Assembly (NCBI GenBank): GCA_032622095.1
Contig: CP136063.1
Coordinates: forward strand, 87,517,980 to 87,581,979
Source of the DNA: Siphonodentalium dalli
Lineage: Eukaryota > Mollusca > Scaphopoda > Gadilida > Siphonodentaliidae
Length of the DNA stretch: 64,000 nucleotides
Direction of reading: 5' to 3'
In this document: in pieces, positions 1 through 12,400 of the stretch
Numbering within the stretch: the stretch's first letter is position 1
Layout of the letters: each line of letters starts with the position of its first letter
Translations under genes and position numbers: made by a program
The notes under the pieces: model-generated
Database searches by the model: none
The model's input: only the letters and a program-made list of their open reading frames with translations
Told to the model about the DNA's origin: nothing

Positions 1-361
1 TCGGACCGGGGATCGCAACCTGGTCAGGGTATTCTGACAAAAATCAGAACTCGGTCAGATACCAAGTTTGTCAGGCTGAAAAGTCTCATTCGAGATCACT
101 GAATAAAGATCCAAATGCAAAATGCTGACTTCCCCCCATTACAACACTTGTCCAGGTATGTTGTCGTGGGTGCAGTACGCTGTCCGATCGGGTGCGGACA
201 TTAATGGCTGACCCGTGTACACCCCATCGGTGTGTGGACGTTAAAGAACGCTACTGGAGTCGCCACAGGGTTATAAAGTTACTCGGCCGTGGTAGCACCT
301 GGACCTCCACATAATCCTCAGCACATTGAGGGCGATGAAGTATTAAGTAGATGTAGATGTA
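1..361. repeat. Probable retroelement 3' end with TAGATG tail
   Basis: A relatively GC-rich block ends in short tandem TAGATG units at about 343-361, the way SINE and some non-LTR copies end. I could not confirm A/B boxes or reverse transcriptase motifs, and the left part is cut by the window edge. Confidence 0.3.
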
Positions 362-442
362 GAAATTTATACTAAATGTGAAATTTATAAAGGTTTTTAA
401 AATCTATTTTTTCGAACCCAAATTCAACAAACACAAAGTTCA

Positions 443-955
443 TATCTAAGAAAAAAATATGGCAATGTGTACTGAACACTGTGAAGAATGATCAATAAAA
501 TAATATTCATTTTTATCAAGCATTCTTTGATAAAATTACTAAGAACCAATTGTTTACAAATTATTGAGTAACTTGCCTGACATCGCTTGTAGTGAGGTGA
601 CAGTTAAGTGTTAATATATGTGGACAGTGGAGTGTTGTGAATCTCTTGACAAAAGAACTGTGTAATCCTCAATCTGGTGGTACCCCATAGCCCAGAAACC
701 AGGTCAACAATCAGGATATAATATTCTCATGGGTCAGCAACTGCTGGGCGTAATCCCAGCTGGCTTGAGTGAACATTAACTTGACCCATCAAATTCAGTT
801 GCCAAATAACTTTACTCAGCAATGAAATCTACCATTTGTAAACAACTGCTTCCAAGCCAAAAATCTGAATAACACTGAAGAAATGTGAGTATATCTTTAT
901 TGTTCATCATTATTCACAGTGTTCAGTACACATACCCATATCTTTTTCTTAGATA
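443..955. repeat. Inverted repeat, arms 443-499 and 898-955
   Basis: The arms share tgtgtactgaacactgtga and flanking sequence in opposite orientation, nearly 57 bp each with a few mismatches and about 400 bp between them. No ORF of note lies inside. Confidence 0.55.
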
Positions 956-1662
956 GAGGGGGGGAACGGGTATTTTCGGGACACCGGGATCGACCCTTTT
1001 TATTTTTCGGGAATTGGGATCGTCAGATTTAATTTTCCGGGAATCCGGAACAGAATTCCACCGGGACCCGGGAAATTATCCCCAATTAATCTGGATTTCC
1101 ATTTTTATTCACCTAATTATGAACTGATTAAAGTAATGATCTGTAATTGCTTATTGTTCATCTAATTTTCTACATAAAAAGTTAGTTCTCAACAAGCATT
1201 GATTTGCACATGTACACTGATTTACTACAGCTCATACACTAGTTTGTCATCTCAGACAGTCATTTATTTCTGTTTTAATAAGATAGTGATGTCAGTATCT
1301 TAGAGCATGATTAATGGATTAAAGCGCTATACAAAATGAATCATTATTAATAATTCTACTCTTAATTCCTTGAATCAGTTGTACTTTAATGAAATGTTTC
1401 AGGTTTTCTGTGAAAATCGGGATGATGTACATATGTAGTTGTTAAATATTAATTTTAATTCAAAGTACAACTCATATACTTTAACTTCATCTTTGGATTT
1501 CAATAGTTATCTTATCTACTGAAATATCTTTAAAATGTCCTTCCAATATTTGATATTTACATAATCAGTCTATTGGAAATATATTGAATGGTCTTTGATA
1601 GTAAAACTGTAACATAAACTTGTGATCAAGAATCGTGTGCCAAATTATATTTATATATATCG

Positions 1663-2191
1663 TTAAAGGTGGATTATCTCTTTAAATAACAAATTTTAAA
1701 AATAGTTGCCTGGGTAAAAAATAATAAATATGAACTGAAGACCACTGTCCGGAACAGCTTCTATTAATTAATATTGATTTTATTTCGAATATTTAGTTGG
1801 GACCGTTTATGTGTCTATTTTATAACAAACCATTCGGATGATACCATATTGCGATATAGAACACTGGGCTGGTCCTATGGCTACGTACCGAAAGTCAAAT
1901 GTCACAGATTGATTGTCTGTATTGTTTTGTTCCATAGTTATAAGCGATAATGAGTATAATTAACGTTTATTTGTGACAAAATTGTACAATAAAATTTCTG
2001 GTCTCTGTTAACAGTAACCACTATTGTTCGTTAGCTAAACAACTACACCTTTTTAGACTAGAAAATATTTGAAATAAAATTAATATTAATCGATAGAAGC
2101 ATTTCTGGAAAGGAGCCTTTGGCTCCGATCTAATATTTTATACCCCGGTAGCTATATAATACATGTTTACAAAGAGATAATCCACCTTTAA
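1663..2191. mobile_element. TTAA-flanked MITE (TIR AGGTGGATTATCTCTTT)
   Basis: It begins TTAA-AGGTGGATTATCTCTTT and ends with the exact reverse complement followed by TTAA, with a total of 529 bp and a 17-bp perfect TIR. The TTAA ends suggest piggyBac-type transposition. A related copy enters the right edge of the window at about 63747 and shares the internal segment around tcaattaatattgat. Confidence 0.75.
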
Positions 2192-2619
2192 TAGTTCAAA
2201 TGTTTATTTAGTTATATGTTTATTAAACCGTTATGTCAAATTATAAATATATAACTCTTTTTAATGTAAGTTCTCTGTAGGGAGTATTCAGCTGTTGTCG
2301 ATACTGTGCATCTGTAACAACTACCAATAAAGTCTGCTGGTATCCAGTAAATTTTAAAGTCATACATGAATTTGCATACATCACCTGGACATTTAGGGAA
2401 TACCTGATTTGCGGTGGTGTAGATCAGTGTAAAGAGTGATCTGTTGATTCTGTTCAATGGATTTGCATATATGTTCGCATTTTATGTCATGTAAAATGAT
2501 GTAATTGACCAGACAGTAGCCAGTAAATCATAAGATAGCATAAAAATACAATATATGTACATTGATCTACATTACTTGTGAATATTGTATGTTTTGTCGA
2601 TACTCTATATAATATTTTA

Positions 2620-2770
2620 ATTCCTGGGAACGTGTTTTTTTTTTTTTACTGGGAACTGGGATTTGCTTTTAATTCCTGGGAACTGGGAAATGGCATATTT
2701 TTTCCTGGGAACTGGGATTTGCTGATTTATTTCCTTGGAATCTGGGATTGGACCCCCCCCCCCCCTCTAG
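2620..2770. repeat. GGGA-rich minisatellite ending in a poly-C run
   Basis: About five copies of a ttcctgggaactgggattt-like unit are followed by a run of C at about 2751-2765. Clustered G-triplets could form a quadruplex. The 80-residue ORF over it simply translates the repeat. Confidence 0.55.
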
Positions 2771-2845
2771 ATATGGTCTTTGTGTTTATTGAATTTGGGT
2801 TCGAAAAAATAGATTTTTAAAAATTTCTATAAATTTAACATTTTG

Positions 2846-3271
2846 AATTTCTAACATAATATACCATGAATTAAACTCTTAAAATGTTGCATCCATGGTT
2901 TTGGTTACTAATAAAAGTGAACATAAACCGTTATTTTGGACTCCATTAAATTTGGGGAAAATTGGGTTTATAGCAAAGTCCTTAACCAAAATAATAACTA
3001 GTACTATTGTAGTCCAATATTGACTATACATTGAATTTATCTTTATCCCGTAGATTTTCGACTACTACTAGAGCTAGTATATCATTGCTATTAATAGTAT
3101 TAGCATTATGAATTGGCATTATTGCTATAAAGTGTTATGCATCTTCTGGTCTGTAGTCAATCCTTCCTATGAGGAAAATACAGCGAGAGCATTTATTTGC
3201 TCCAACAATTCAGAACATGGGTGTAAATTGTAATATTTGCACCCATAATATAATCCGAGTTTGGGTTTTTC
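2846..3271. other. Unique-looking AT-rich spacer
   Basis: No gene, RNA or recognisable repeat was found here. Confidence 0.4.
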
Positions 3272-3671
3272 TTAACCCTTTACCCAACAGAAGGGCCCTG
3301 TGCCAATGCATTCTCTTATATATGCGAGTCGACCATAGGTCGCCTCGCATATATAAGAGAATGCATTGGCTTAACACATTAAAAATTATAAAATTGTTAA
3401 AGAATGAAAGAAAAAATGGTAAAAAGTGTTAAAAAAAGACTTTTTTTAGGCCAATGCATTCTCTTATATATGCGAGGCGACCTATGGTCGACTCGCATAT
3501 ATAAGAGAATGCATTGGCACAGGGTATAACTATAACCATCACAATGTGGTCAATGAGCCGGTTCCAATGATATCCATATTTGTATTGTTTTATTGAGACA
3601 GACCGAAGATATTTTAGGCTGTTGCAGCTTTATTTGGCCGGTTTTGGCCGGTTTGTTGGGTAAAGGGTTAA
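3272..3671. mobile_element. TTAA-flanked double-hairpin MITE, T1 type
   Basis: The ends are TTAACCCTTTACCCAACA and its inverted copy TGTTGGGTAAAGGGTTAA, 400 bp overall. Inside are two near-perfect palindromes (3302-3370 and 3449-3518) built on gccaatgcattctcttatat and its complement, in opposite central orientation. A second copy with the same ends is at 59728-60066. Confidence 0.8.
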
Positions 3672-4419
3672 ACAAAATGTCATTGTGGGATTGACCTATG
3701 TCCAGTTACTCTTTCATGTGCTCATAATTGAACTGAAAAGGGAAATGATGTAAATAAACCTTAATAGAGACTTAGAGTTCGAATCAATGTCAATGATTAC
3801 AGTCACCATAACTTAAGCATTTTGACAAGAAGGATGAGTACGAATTTTAGCATCTGTGAATTGAAAATTATGAGTGAACCGGTGCGAGAGCAGCATAGTA
3901 ATGGATTAGATGTTTATGTTTTCAAAATGAGAGATAACTCTAAGATGCTGTTATTTCGTTAAATATTACTTTTACTAGTACATAATAACGGGCATGTCTA
4001 AAGATTTATGTACACCACAAAGACACAAACAAAATGTATAAGAAATTCTAAACTCAGGGCAGGTTGGTTTGGGGGAGGCGGATGGCACTGTACAAAAAGT
4101 CATCCCAAAAAACACCTGTCGTATTTAATCCCAGATATTGCTGTGAGAGCAATCTCTCCCATCTCCTGGGAAGGACTGTTTAGTGAAATTAATATTTACA
4201 GTGCATTAGTACAGTTTACTTGGGGATTTCCCATAAAAATGATGGTTTATAAATGCTCTTTAATTAAATATGATTATGTCAGTACCTATATATGTTTTAT
4301 GGGAGTGCCGACATATAATATTATGATATATATAAGAAATGGAGTAAATTTGTAACAAAAAAGCATCTTTGTTAATTTTGGTGCCCCTCCCTTACTTCTT
4401 TGTGTGTGCTCATATTTTT
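3672..4419. other. Non-genic spacer
   Basis: The 115-codon ORF at 4008-4355 has no recognisable domain and reads like chance. I see nothing else. Confidence 0.35.
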
Positions 4420-6330
4420 GTCAATTAAGGTCTATTCAGTGGCCAAGATGCCAGTAAAATTCTCATATCCAACTACTAGTATAAAAGAAAATAATTGAGG
4501 AATGAGATTTGATCTGTCAGGCATGCTCATTTGACATTTGGTCATCATGAAAATTGATTTCAGAACCATGGATAACAAGAAAAACCGCAATATTGTGGTA
4601 AAGATGGTGGCAATACTGTCTGAAAAAACTTGGCTTCCAGGCAAAGGGCGAGAAATCGTGCAGTGATAACATTTGAAAATGAGTAAAACTAAAAGGCAAA
4701 AATTGACAGTTTTCTGAACAAATGAGATTTGCTCACAGAAACCCTGGAAAGAGCATCACAGTTCTGTTGGTGGGAGTCTTTGAGGATGAAGCTGTCCTTT
4801 ACCCAATGAAACAATGTCAACATATTTGATAAAACATAACTTGTTGAGGAAGTCGCCGTCTTTCCCACCATCCAGAGACACAAACAACATGGAATCTACC
4901 TCTTCTCACATAGCCCTTTTATTGCACATACACTATGCTGTGGTCTGATTGTGGCGATTCTATCTTCTTTATTTGATTTTTCCATGACCATACATTGTTG
5001 ACGTGGTATCACAACCACTCCAAGCATGAATGAAGAGAATGATAGTCGTTCCAGCTGTCTCAACAAGATCGCTTATTCTCCATGCTGTGCTGTTTCGAGC
5101 ATTTGACTTGAAGAAGGCATGAGCCATATTTTACTTTCAGTGGTACATCAGTAGAATTATAAGGTCAGTGTCATCAGCGATGACAACAGTTTCCTTATCT
5201 TGTGATGCATAGTCAACGGCAGATGACACTATGAGCGTGTTGCATCCTCAGTGCTACTTTGAACAGTACGGCCACCTGAATCCAGGAACATCGCCAATCG
5301 CAGATTCGCTAAGGCGAATGTCAGCACAAGTCTTCCCTGTCCTACATCTATGTTCATGATGTTTCATTAATGGACCATGACAGTAGCTGTCGAAAACAAT
5401 GCAGCTTCTCCCATATCTAAATTCCACATAAAATGCGTACATCTGACACAATATCACCACAAGTCACACCCTTAGTCCATTTAACTCTGTGGAGAAGATC
5501 CCCATCCATCAATAACAGTCTGCATTCCTGTTTGTGGATCACAAAGCTGACATGGTTCTAACAATGCTTTAGCAAGCTTTGCCTTGACTGGTTAATGCGT
5601 AATCTTTGAAGAGTGATGTTGGAATCTTGGTCAGTTCATGGCTGAAAAATGTGGACATGTTATGTTCCCGCTGCGCAACGACTGTAAGCATGCAAACAGT
5701 ATCGTCAGATCAACTCTTTGGTTATCGATCTTGACTCCAGGGTACAGACCTTCTAGTATTACAACACTATCGCTCCACTTGATTGAGGCATCTGCAACGA
5801 TTTAGTTGTCCAATCATCAATGTCCAATTCACAGAATCATCATTGCCGGATATCAGTCCCGTCAAACTACTCTCATCTGCGTCAAATGGTTTGTGTTTAC
5901 TGAACCATTGCTGAATTGCCACTAAGTCATCAAGATCACGTTTCCTCCTCAAAGAGCTCAAATAGATATGGTATTCGTTTCAGTCAGCCTTCTGCCCCTA
6001 GTGAGACCTCCTTGGCTCTTAATCCATTTCAACAATGCCTGCTTGATCACTAGTTCGGTGGACAAACCCGTCCAATAATGATCACTCCTTCTTGGAACAT
6101 GAAAACTCTGCTCCATGAAATCGGTGCAAGACTCTGTATCAAAAGATTGACCTTTTTTTAGTAGAAATGTGGTGGCTTTGAGGAGCTCTAAAAACTTTTC
6201 CTCAAATAGGATTTCTTGGATTTTAATATTTACAGTGTTCCCCGCGTTGAATGACACCAAAATCGCTTCAATAACAATTTCTTCCAGGTTCGGCCCTGAA
6301 ATTTGGCTAATTCAACTGACTACCGTTCTA
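4420..6330 (-). pseudogene. Decayed copy of a dispersed invertebrate protein family (PIN-like, DTDLL motif)
   Basis: Minus-strand fragments in several frames run in a consistent order. First comes HYWTGLSTELVIKQALLKWI and SQGGLTRGRRLTETN (5958-6260). Then RKRDLDDLVAIQQWFSKHKP with SLTGLISGNDDSVNW (5767-5961). Then VEFRYGRSCIVFDSYCHGPL with a KHHEH motif (5254-5460). Last are VVIADDTDLIILLMYH (about 5130-5195) and QRLPPTEL (about 4760-4800). I recognise this order from multicopy proteins of unknown function in cnidarian and mollusc genomes that carry a D-T-D-L-L-V-L-L block like PIN nucleases. Frameshifts and stops break it, so it is not functional. The family name is from memory and uncertain; the decay is seen directly. 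Confidence 0.5.
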
Positions 6331-6848
6331 TACGACTATAGCACACATGCATATTAAATTACGGAAGCATGGAGCAGCCTCTAAAAAAAATTAACTTTAG
6401 CGAATATACTTTGAATTTTGGTGTAATGAATATATGCCAAATTTCAGTCAATATATAGTATGCCGAATTATGGTGTGATGAATAATATATCCTGAACATC
6501 GCTTAGGCCTACTCTCCATTGGGATTAATTGCTCACGTGGCATTTGAGTTGAACTGATGCAAGCGCCAGAATTGCTTTAAGATCAGATCGGACTATTCAC
6601 CACGGACGACGAATAAATAGTGGGTTGATTTCGCTCATGAAAGGGTTACATGTAAGTACTCATGCTGTGTTTTCCTCATGGGAATGACTGCATTGGACAC
6701 AACGAAATAAGCAATAACAAAATTAAATTTAATCTTTCGGGATTTTTTCTACCCCTGCCCCTTCGTAATGCAATGGATGCTACCAGTTCTGTCAATTTCT
6801 TTAAGAAAATGTACGGTAGCTACATGTAACTCTTGACAGTGATGTATT
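6331..6848. other. Non-genic spacer
   Basis: AT-rich sequence in which I recognise neither a gene nor a repeat. Confidence 0.3.
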
Positions 6849-7149
6849 CAAGCCTTGAAATAGTGTGTCTGACATTTGCAGAATGAGGTACCCAGAGGGT
6901 GAATTTAGTGATGCTGTCTCTCAAGGGGGGAGGCTAGCATCATCAAATGTACCCTCTGGAAACCTCATTCTGGTTAGCCTAAACTGTTATTGGAGACCTG
7001 GGATTGAAGTTTCCCCAGTTGATATAAGCAGAATGATGTCCTCAGACGGTGAATTTGTGATTCTAACCCACTGTGTGGTGTAGCATCACTAAACTCATCC
7101 TCTGGGGGACATCATTCTGCAAATGACAGACATCCTATTTCATGGCTTG
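6849..7149. mobile_element. Double-hairpin hAT-like MITE, N family (diverged copy)
   Basis: It runs from CAAGCCTTGAAATAGTGTGT to ATGGCTTG, with internal palindromes around cagaatgaggt/acctcattctg. The flanks GATGTATT (6841-6848) and GATGTAAC (7150-7157) look like an aged 8-bp target duplication. Confidence 0.7.
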
Positions 7150-8218
7150 GATGTAACTGCATGTGTTATCCGGTCGGAATGTGGCTTTTCAAACAGTTTC
7201 AAATGGAATTTTGAACTGCTGAACATGCATGGTGAGCGGAGCCATCCTGTCTCTGTTATCGAGTATAATTCTTTGATTCCACATTCCATGCACAACATCT
7301 AACCGAATTGCTTCATTTTAATTCAGATAAAATGAGTTCAATCGAATTTGCTTATCAGAATTTTAGTATGTAAACTGCTGATCAGCAGCGGATATTCATT
7401 TTCGTTGTTTTCAGAAGCCTCTGTGTTGGCACCTGCTTCGATCTTAGGGATAAAGGATCACATTTAAGGCCTTCAGGAAAAAAAAATTCTTTCTCAGGTT
7501 TTCTTTTACCGATTGGTGTGAAATTTGATGTGTCTAAGGATGTTTTCCAGGGAAGATTTACCGCCGGTATGGGTAACAACTTATGAATGTGCAAAAATTG
7601 TTACAGAGTTACAATCACACACAGACGATGGGTTTTATACAGGGTTTTGGCACTGGAGTCAAATTTTCTCTTGACAAAATGATTTGCCAAATTTAATTGA
7701 GGGTTTAATTGGAAATTGTAGGAAATTAAATTTTCATTTTGTTATCTTTGTTTATCTAATGTAAAAACTAACCACAGAAACAGGTAAAATGAGCTGGTAA
7801 GCTAGTAAAGCAAGCTAGTATTATTAATGTATATCATAGTAGTAATAAATATCTAAGAGACACCAGAAAATTATATTTTAATATTGCTAGACAGTTATCA
7901 AACTACAACAATCTGTCATCAAAACCTAAACCTAAAATCATTTCGTCCTATATCTTAGTTGCTAACAAAGCCGAGCCACAAATTAATCCATTGCTCGCCA
8001 TTCACATTGACTGATTAACCTGTTTTATACTCGCTGGTCATAAAACACCAATATAAATATGTGCTGTACAATGTCGCATAAATGTGCATTGTTTCCAAAT
8101 AGATCATTCTAACCTTGAACACGGAATTACTATTTATGAAGTTGTCAATGTTATCAAAGTTATTTTTCATTGATGATGATAATCATTCCCATTTCAATTC
8201 GTAATTTTCCGACAGAAA
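7150..8218. other. Non-genic spacer upstream of mtmr10/12-like
   Basis: AT-rich, with only short ORFs. No recognised repeat or gene. Confidence 0.3.
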
Positions 8219-8377
8219 TACAGTAATGCTCTAAGTAATCGACTCCTTAACCACAGTAGAATTATTGGTAATTTTTCAGGATTTACTCGGAAACAAGCCA
8301 TATTGCCGACTAAATCCTGAAAAATTATCCATAATTCTGCTGTGGTTAAGGAGTCGATTACTTAGAGCATTACTGTA
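8219..8377. mobile_element. TA-flanked foldback MITE (PAL family), internally deleted copy
   Basis: TACAGTAATGCTCTAAGTAA opens it and the inverted sequence closes it at CATTACTGTA. Almost the whole element pairs with itself. The CAGT-type TIR with TA flanks points to a Tc1/mariner relation. Confidence 0.75.
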
Positions 8378-8390
8378 TATGGGTGGATTA

Positions 8391-8660
8391 ACCCTTTCTA
8401 TACTGAATATTCAGCTATAAAAGTATATATTAGACTAAACTATTATTCATTTGGAAATTTTGGAGGGGAGTAAAAGGTAATAAAAGCAGATGACAGACAA
8501 ACGAAAAGTTGATACATGTGTAGAAGGATTCAAGTTCATTGATGGGAAATGTTTAGCTAATAAGTTCAAACGGCCTCATTTGTTGTACTTGTTATCTGAT
8601 CATTTCCTGAGGTAACTACTCGTCAATGAGTACTGAGTAAAGAAAGGGTGAACAGATGAT
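8391..8660. repeat. Fragment of V-family TTAA MITE
   Basis: It starts ttaaccctttctatactgaa and ends near actgagtaaagaaagggtga. The internal words (ataagttcaa, ctactcgtcaatgagtact) recur at 59390-59576, 61706-61894 and 62297-62766. Confidence 0.55.
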
Positions 8661-9016
8661 TGATTTATTGTACTCTATATAACAGAATCTAGCTCAAAAA
8701 TATCTCAAATTCGAGTTCAACCCTGAGTGCATGTGCTCCCGGTTCGCATGACTCAGTTTTTTCCACAACCCGTTGGCCAAATGGTTACGTCGGAAGAAAA
8801 TTATCTCAAATTGAAGCACACAAAATTTCTTCCTCACACTTTTCAATCTCACACCGACCAAGATGGATGTGTTTTTTCTGTATAAAATGTTACTTCATCG
8901 ACTCAGCACCAATATAGATCTTGGATCATCCATTGTTAGTAGAACAAAAATTTTGAACCTACAAGTCTATGAAACAAAATATGGCCCAATGCGCTGCTGG
9001 GCGGAACATATATAAT

Positions 9017-9230
9017 TACAGTAATGCCCTAAATAATCGACTCCTTAACCACATCAGAATTAGGGTAATTTTTCATAATTTAGTTGAGATATGGCTTGTT
9101 GTCATTCATCAGAAAGCTCTCACTGAAGGCTTTCCGATGAATGGCAACAAGCCATATTTCCAACTAAATCCTGAAAAGTTACCCATAATTCTGCTGTGGT
9201 TAAGGAGTCGATTATTAAGGGCAATAGCAT
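9017..9230. mobile_element. Foldback MITE, PAL family
   Basis: Both arms carry the PAL core (taatcgactccttaaccaca and its complement), and the right end is degenerate (gcaatagcata). It lies about 155 bp upstream of the start codon, so it may affect the promoter or 5' UTR. Confidence 0.7.
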
Positions 9231-9384
9231 ACATGCATGAATGATTCTATTAAAGCATTAGTATTTATTGTTTGGATCCTTCTTTTCCATGCTTGCCTTC
9301 CCTCTGAATGCTGCCTACATGCTTTGCTGAATTTTAACCCACCTACAGTCTTTCAAATGTTATCTCCATGATGAAAACTCAAAA
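9231..9384 (+). promoter_or_regulatory. Immediate 5' region of the mtmr10/12-like gene
   Basis: This is the unique stretch between a foldback MITE (ends about 9230) and the start codon, so it probably holds the 5' UTR and perhaps the core promoter. I see no clear TATA box and no CpG-rich block. A possible splice acceptor (acccacctacag, ending near 9347) would allow an upstream non-coding exon. The call rests on position, not on a recognised promoter motif. Confidence 0.35.
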
Positions 9385-9402
9385 ATGGCTGCGCCACCAC
9401 AG
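9385..9402 (+). CDS. mtmr10/12-like: mtmr10/12-like coding exon 1 (residues 1-6)
   Basis: The exon encodes MAAPPQ and ends in phase 0 at a strong donor (gtgagt). The start ATG has A at -3 and G at +4. It is chosen because phase 0 joins exactly to exon 2 and the frame carries no other ATG just upstream. Two out-of-frame ATGs lie at 9368 and 9371 and would overlap the start if they are transcribed. The exact start is the least certain part of the gene model, since these six residues are not conserved in the family. Confidence 0.65.
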
Positions 9403-12400
9403 GTGAGTTAATCCTTTGATTACTGAATGGATTTTAAAGATACTCAATCCGATCTGATGGTCCCCATGTCATCAGATTCCAACAACAACAACCATTTTTT
9501 GAAATGTTGCTTTGGTTATCATAATCGATTAATTGCCCAAAAATAATGCTAACCTTAGTCAACTATAGTACAAAATTTCCCAAAACATGTTATTTACATT
9601 GTATCAACATTTTGTTGAACAAAATTTGGCCAGATTGTTAATTATCTAACACCAAAAGCCACTTGATTTACCCATCTTCATCTGCAATTTGGGCCGAGAC
9701 CATCGGCTTGACGAATATTTGCCAGGCCGCCAAAAATTACATATCTCAGGAGGAAATAACAAATTTCAAAAATTTATATCTGATCACTCTGAGCTATGAT
9801 GGGTGGGTTCCTCGACTCGAATCAGATATTTTTTACCCCAGAAGCCTAAGAAATAGTAATTTGGGAGAGTTATTCAGATTACCTGTATGCACCTTTAAGA
9901 TATACATTGGAATGATCTATTTTTCTTTTGTAGGGATGTTAAAGGGTTAAAGATGCATTCATGGTTCCAGACCTCCAGTTGCAACAACAACATAAAAAAT
10001 CTAAATTAACATCGTTTTCTGCTTTGTTCTGTTGAAAAAAATGTTGAAAAAAAAATGTGTATTTACAATGAAAATGAATTTATGTTATTTTCGGCTGTCA
10101 GATCAAAACTAACTTTGGTATGTGGGTTTATCAGCTCAAAACACAGATGAAGTTTGAATATGGGTTTGGTCCACCCATTTTAGGTGGAACTATGGCCTCT
10201 TTTCGACTAAGAATCTGTCTGTTTGGAAAAGTTTGCGGATCAAAACCAAATTTGGTCTGTTCGTTTATGAGCTCAAAATACAGGTAAAATTTGAATATGG
10301 GTTCGGTCTGCCCATTTTTCTGCAGTTATGGCCCCTTTTTGACTTAGAATGTTGTTGTTTTGAGGTTCCGGATGATAACATAATTTCGTGTGATCGAATC
10401 TTAACCAAATTTGGTATGTCAGGTTTATTAGCTCCAAATACAAATACAAATACAAGTTGAGTTTGAATATGGGTTCGGTCTACCTATTTTTGCTGGAGTT
10501 ATAGTCCTTGTTGACTTAAAATTTGCCAATTATTTTGGTTTCCGGATGATAACTTTACAGACAAATTGCAGATGAAAATGAATAACTCTAAAATCAAGTG
10601 GTTATTATTACCACTTGATTTTAGAGTTATCCGCAAATTGTCCGAGACCATCTGTATGATCACGTGTTTCTGGGCCACATATTATAACAAACTTCAAGAA
10701 TCGATATCTGATCACTCTGAGCTTTGATGGGTGGGTTCCTGGACTCGATTCAGATATTTTTTATCCCCGAAGCCAAAGAAATAGTAATTTAGGAGCGTCT
10801 GATCGGATTGAGTACCTTTAATAAAAAGTCACTATTTCGGGGGACATGTGGTCCGCGATCTTTTATTTTCATTATAATTACGATGTTGTTTGCTTCGTTC
10901 ATAGAGCACACAAGTGTATTTTTTATTTGTTGCATATATTCTGTTGAGTATAAAACAAGATGGTCCCATAAATGACCTACCTGTCTTAGGGTAGTGTACC
11001 CCTTTAAAACATTGAAAGTGTATGAATTAATTGAATAGAAAATTCAATATCAAACAAAATAGTGCCTTTTTTGTCGCGTTTCTTGTTCCAAACATGTTAT
11101 TATGTTCCACCTCCAGTAAGAAACCGCGTCGTTGATTGGTCAGAGAGCTGCGCAACATATCCCATGTCCATGTCTCGAGCCATCAACATAAGGGAAACCA
11201 AAACAACTGTTTCATCATTTCTCACTGGCCTGCTTTTTCATGACGTCATGTATGTTGAATGTTATGGTGAGAGAGATAGGATATATTTACTTTTTCTGCT
11301 GATCGTTCCTCGGAATAAATGTCACATTTCTAAGAATGACCAGGACTGTCGGCAGAACATATACGTTAATGTGGTGGATTGACAGTAACATGGTGTGACA
11401 TTGATGGCTTGGAGCCTATGTATCAATGACACTATATCAGCTTCAAGGTTACAGTCCAGAGCTATTAAGTTTCACGGATTGTCCATGAGACTCCCGGATT
11501 GCCATGGCAATTCCGCAAATACGAATAACCCCAATTTCTCACAGATTCAGCAAAACCCCGAATTCAAAATATAAAAAAACGATGTTTTTTTATTTTTCGA
11601 ATTCGTGCATTTGCGGTTGATTAACCAAATGACAGGGATTTCCTTATTTCTAGTACCGTAAATACGCACACTTTAACATTCACAGAATGTACCTTCGGTA
11701 ACTTTTTATGTTCCCTCTGATTGAAGACTGATGAGTGGTGAACTGTGACTGATATTAATTGATTTTCACACTCTGATGAAGCCACAATTATAAACGGTGT
11801 TGTTCATTCATTACCATTTTATTTAGGTCTATATATTTTTTAAATAAACACAAATAGAAACTCATAAAAACTATGTAAACTTCATCATAAAAATGAGTTT
11901 TGGAATGTGAGCATATTTGGGCATACCTCCAGCAAATAATCTCCCTGATTGACGTTTTCAAAACTTGACAGGACTGTTACCTTCCCAGCAACAACAGTGC
12001 AATTTATTCTATTTATTGCAGCAAGAGCTTGCTAGAAGATCATCAGAGGTTTTCGAAGAACAGAAATCGCCAGACCTCCTGCCAGGTATTCTTCAACCCT
12101 TTCTATGCTACAGTAATGCACTAATTAATCAACTCCTTAACCACAGCTAAATTATGACTTGTTGCCATTCATTGGAAAGCTCTCAGTGAGAGCTTTCCGA
12201 TGAGTGGCAACAAGCCATATTTCCGACTAAATCCTGAAAAATTACCCATAATTCTGCTGTGATTATTTAAGGCATTACTGTAAATGGTTTCTCCAATTCA
12301 GTTATAAAGGTATACATTGGAATGGTCTATTATTCATTTGAAGGGATGTTCAGGATAAATTAGCAGACGACAGTCAGGTGAAAAGATAATACAAATACTG

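Larger units (their letters stand above)
374..2845. repeat. Long-range inverted arms, about 75 bp, 2.4 kb apart
   Basis: The stretch around ctattttttcgaacccaaat (about 374-450) is the reverse complement of 2770-2845 with few differences. Both arms sit beside G-rich GGGA blocks (957-1080 and 2620-2768). This may be one composite element or two inverted copies of a repeat. Confidence 0.4.

Noticed and set aside
3325-3360. TATATAAG words as real promoters
   Set aside because: They occur in every copy of the hairpin as part of the palindrome; no transcript start can be inferred from sequence alone.
3302-3518. CRISPR-like regularly repeated palindromes
   Set aside because: Repeats are inverted and dispersed, with no uniform spacers and no cas genes, in clearly eukaryotic DNA.
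4008-4355. 115-codon + strand ORF
   Set aside because: No recognisable motif or splice context.
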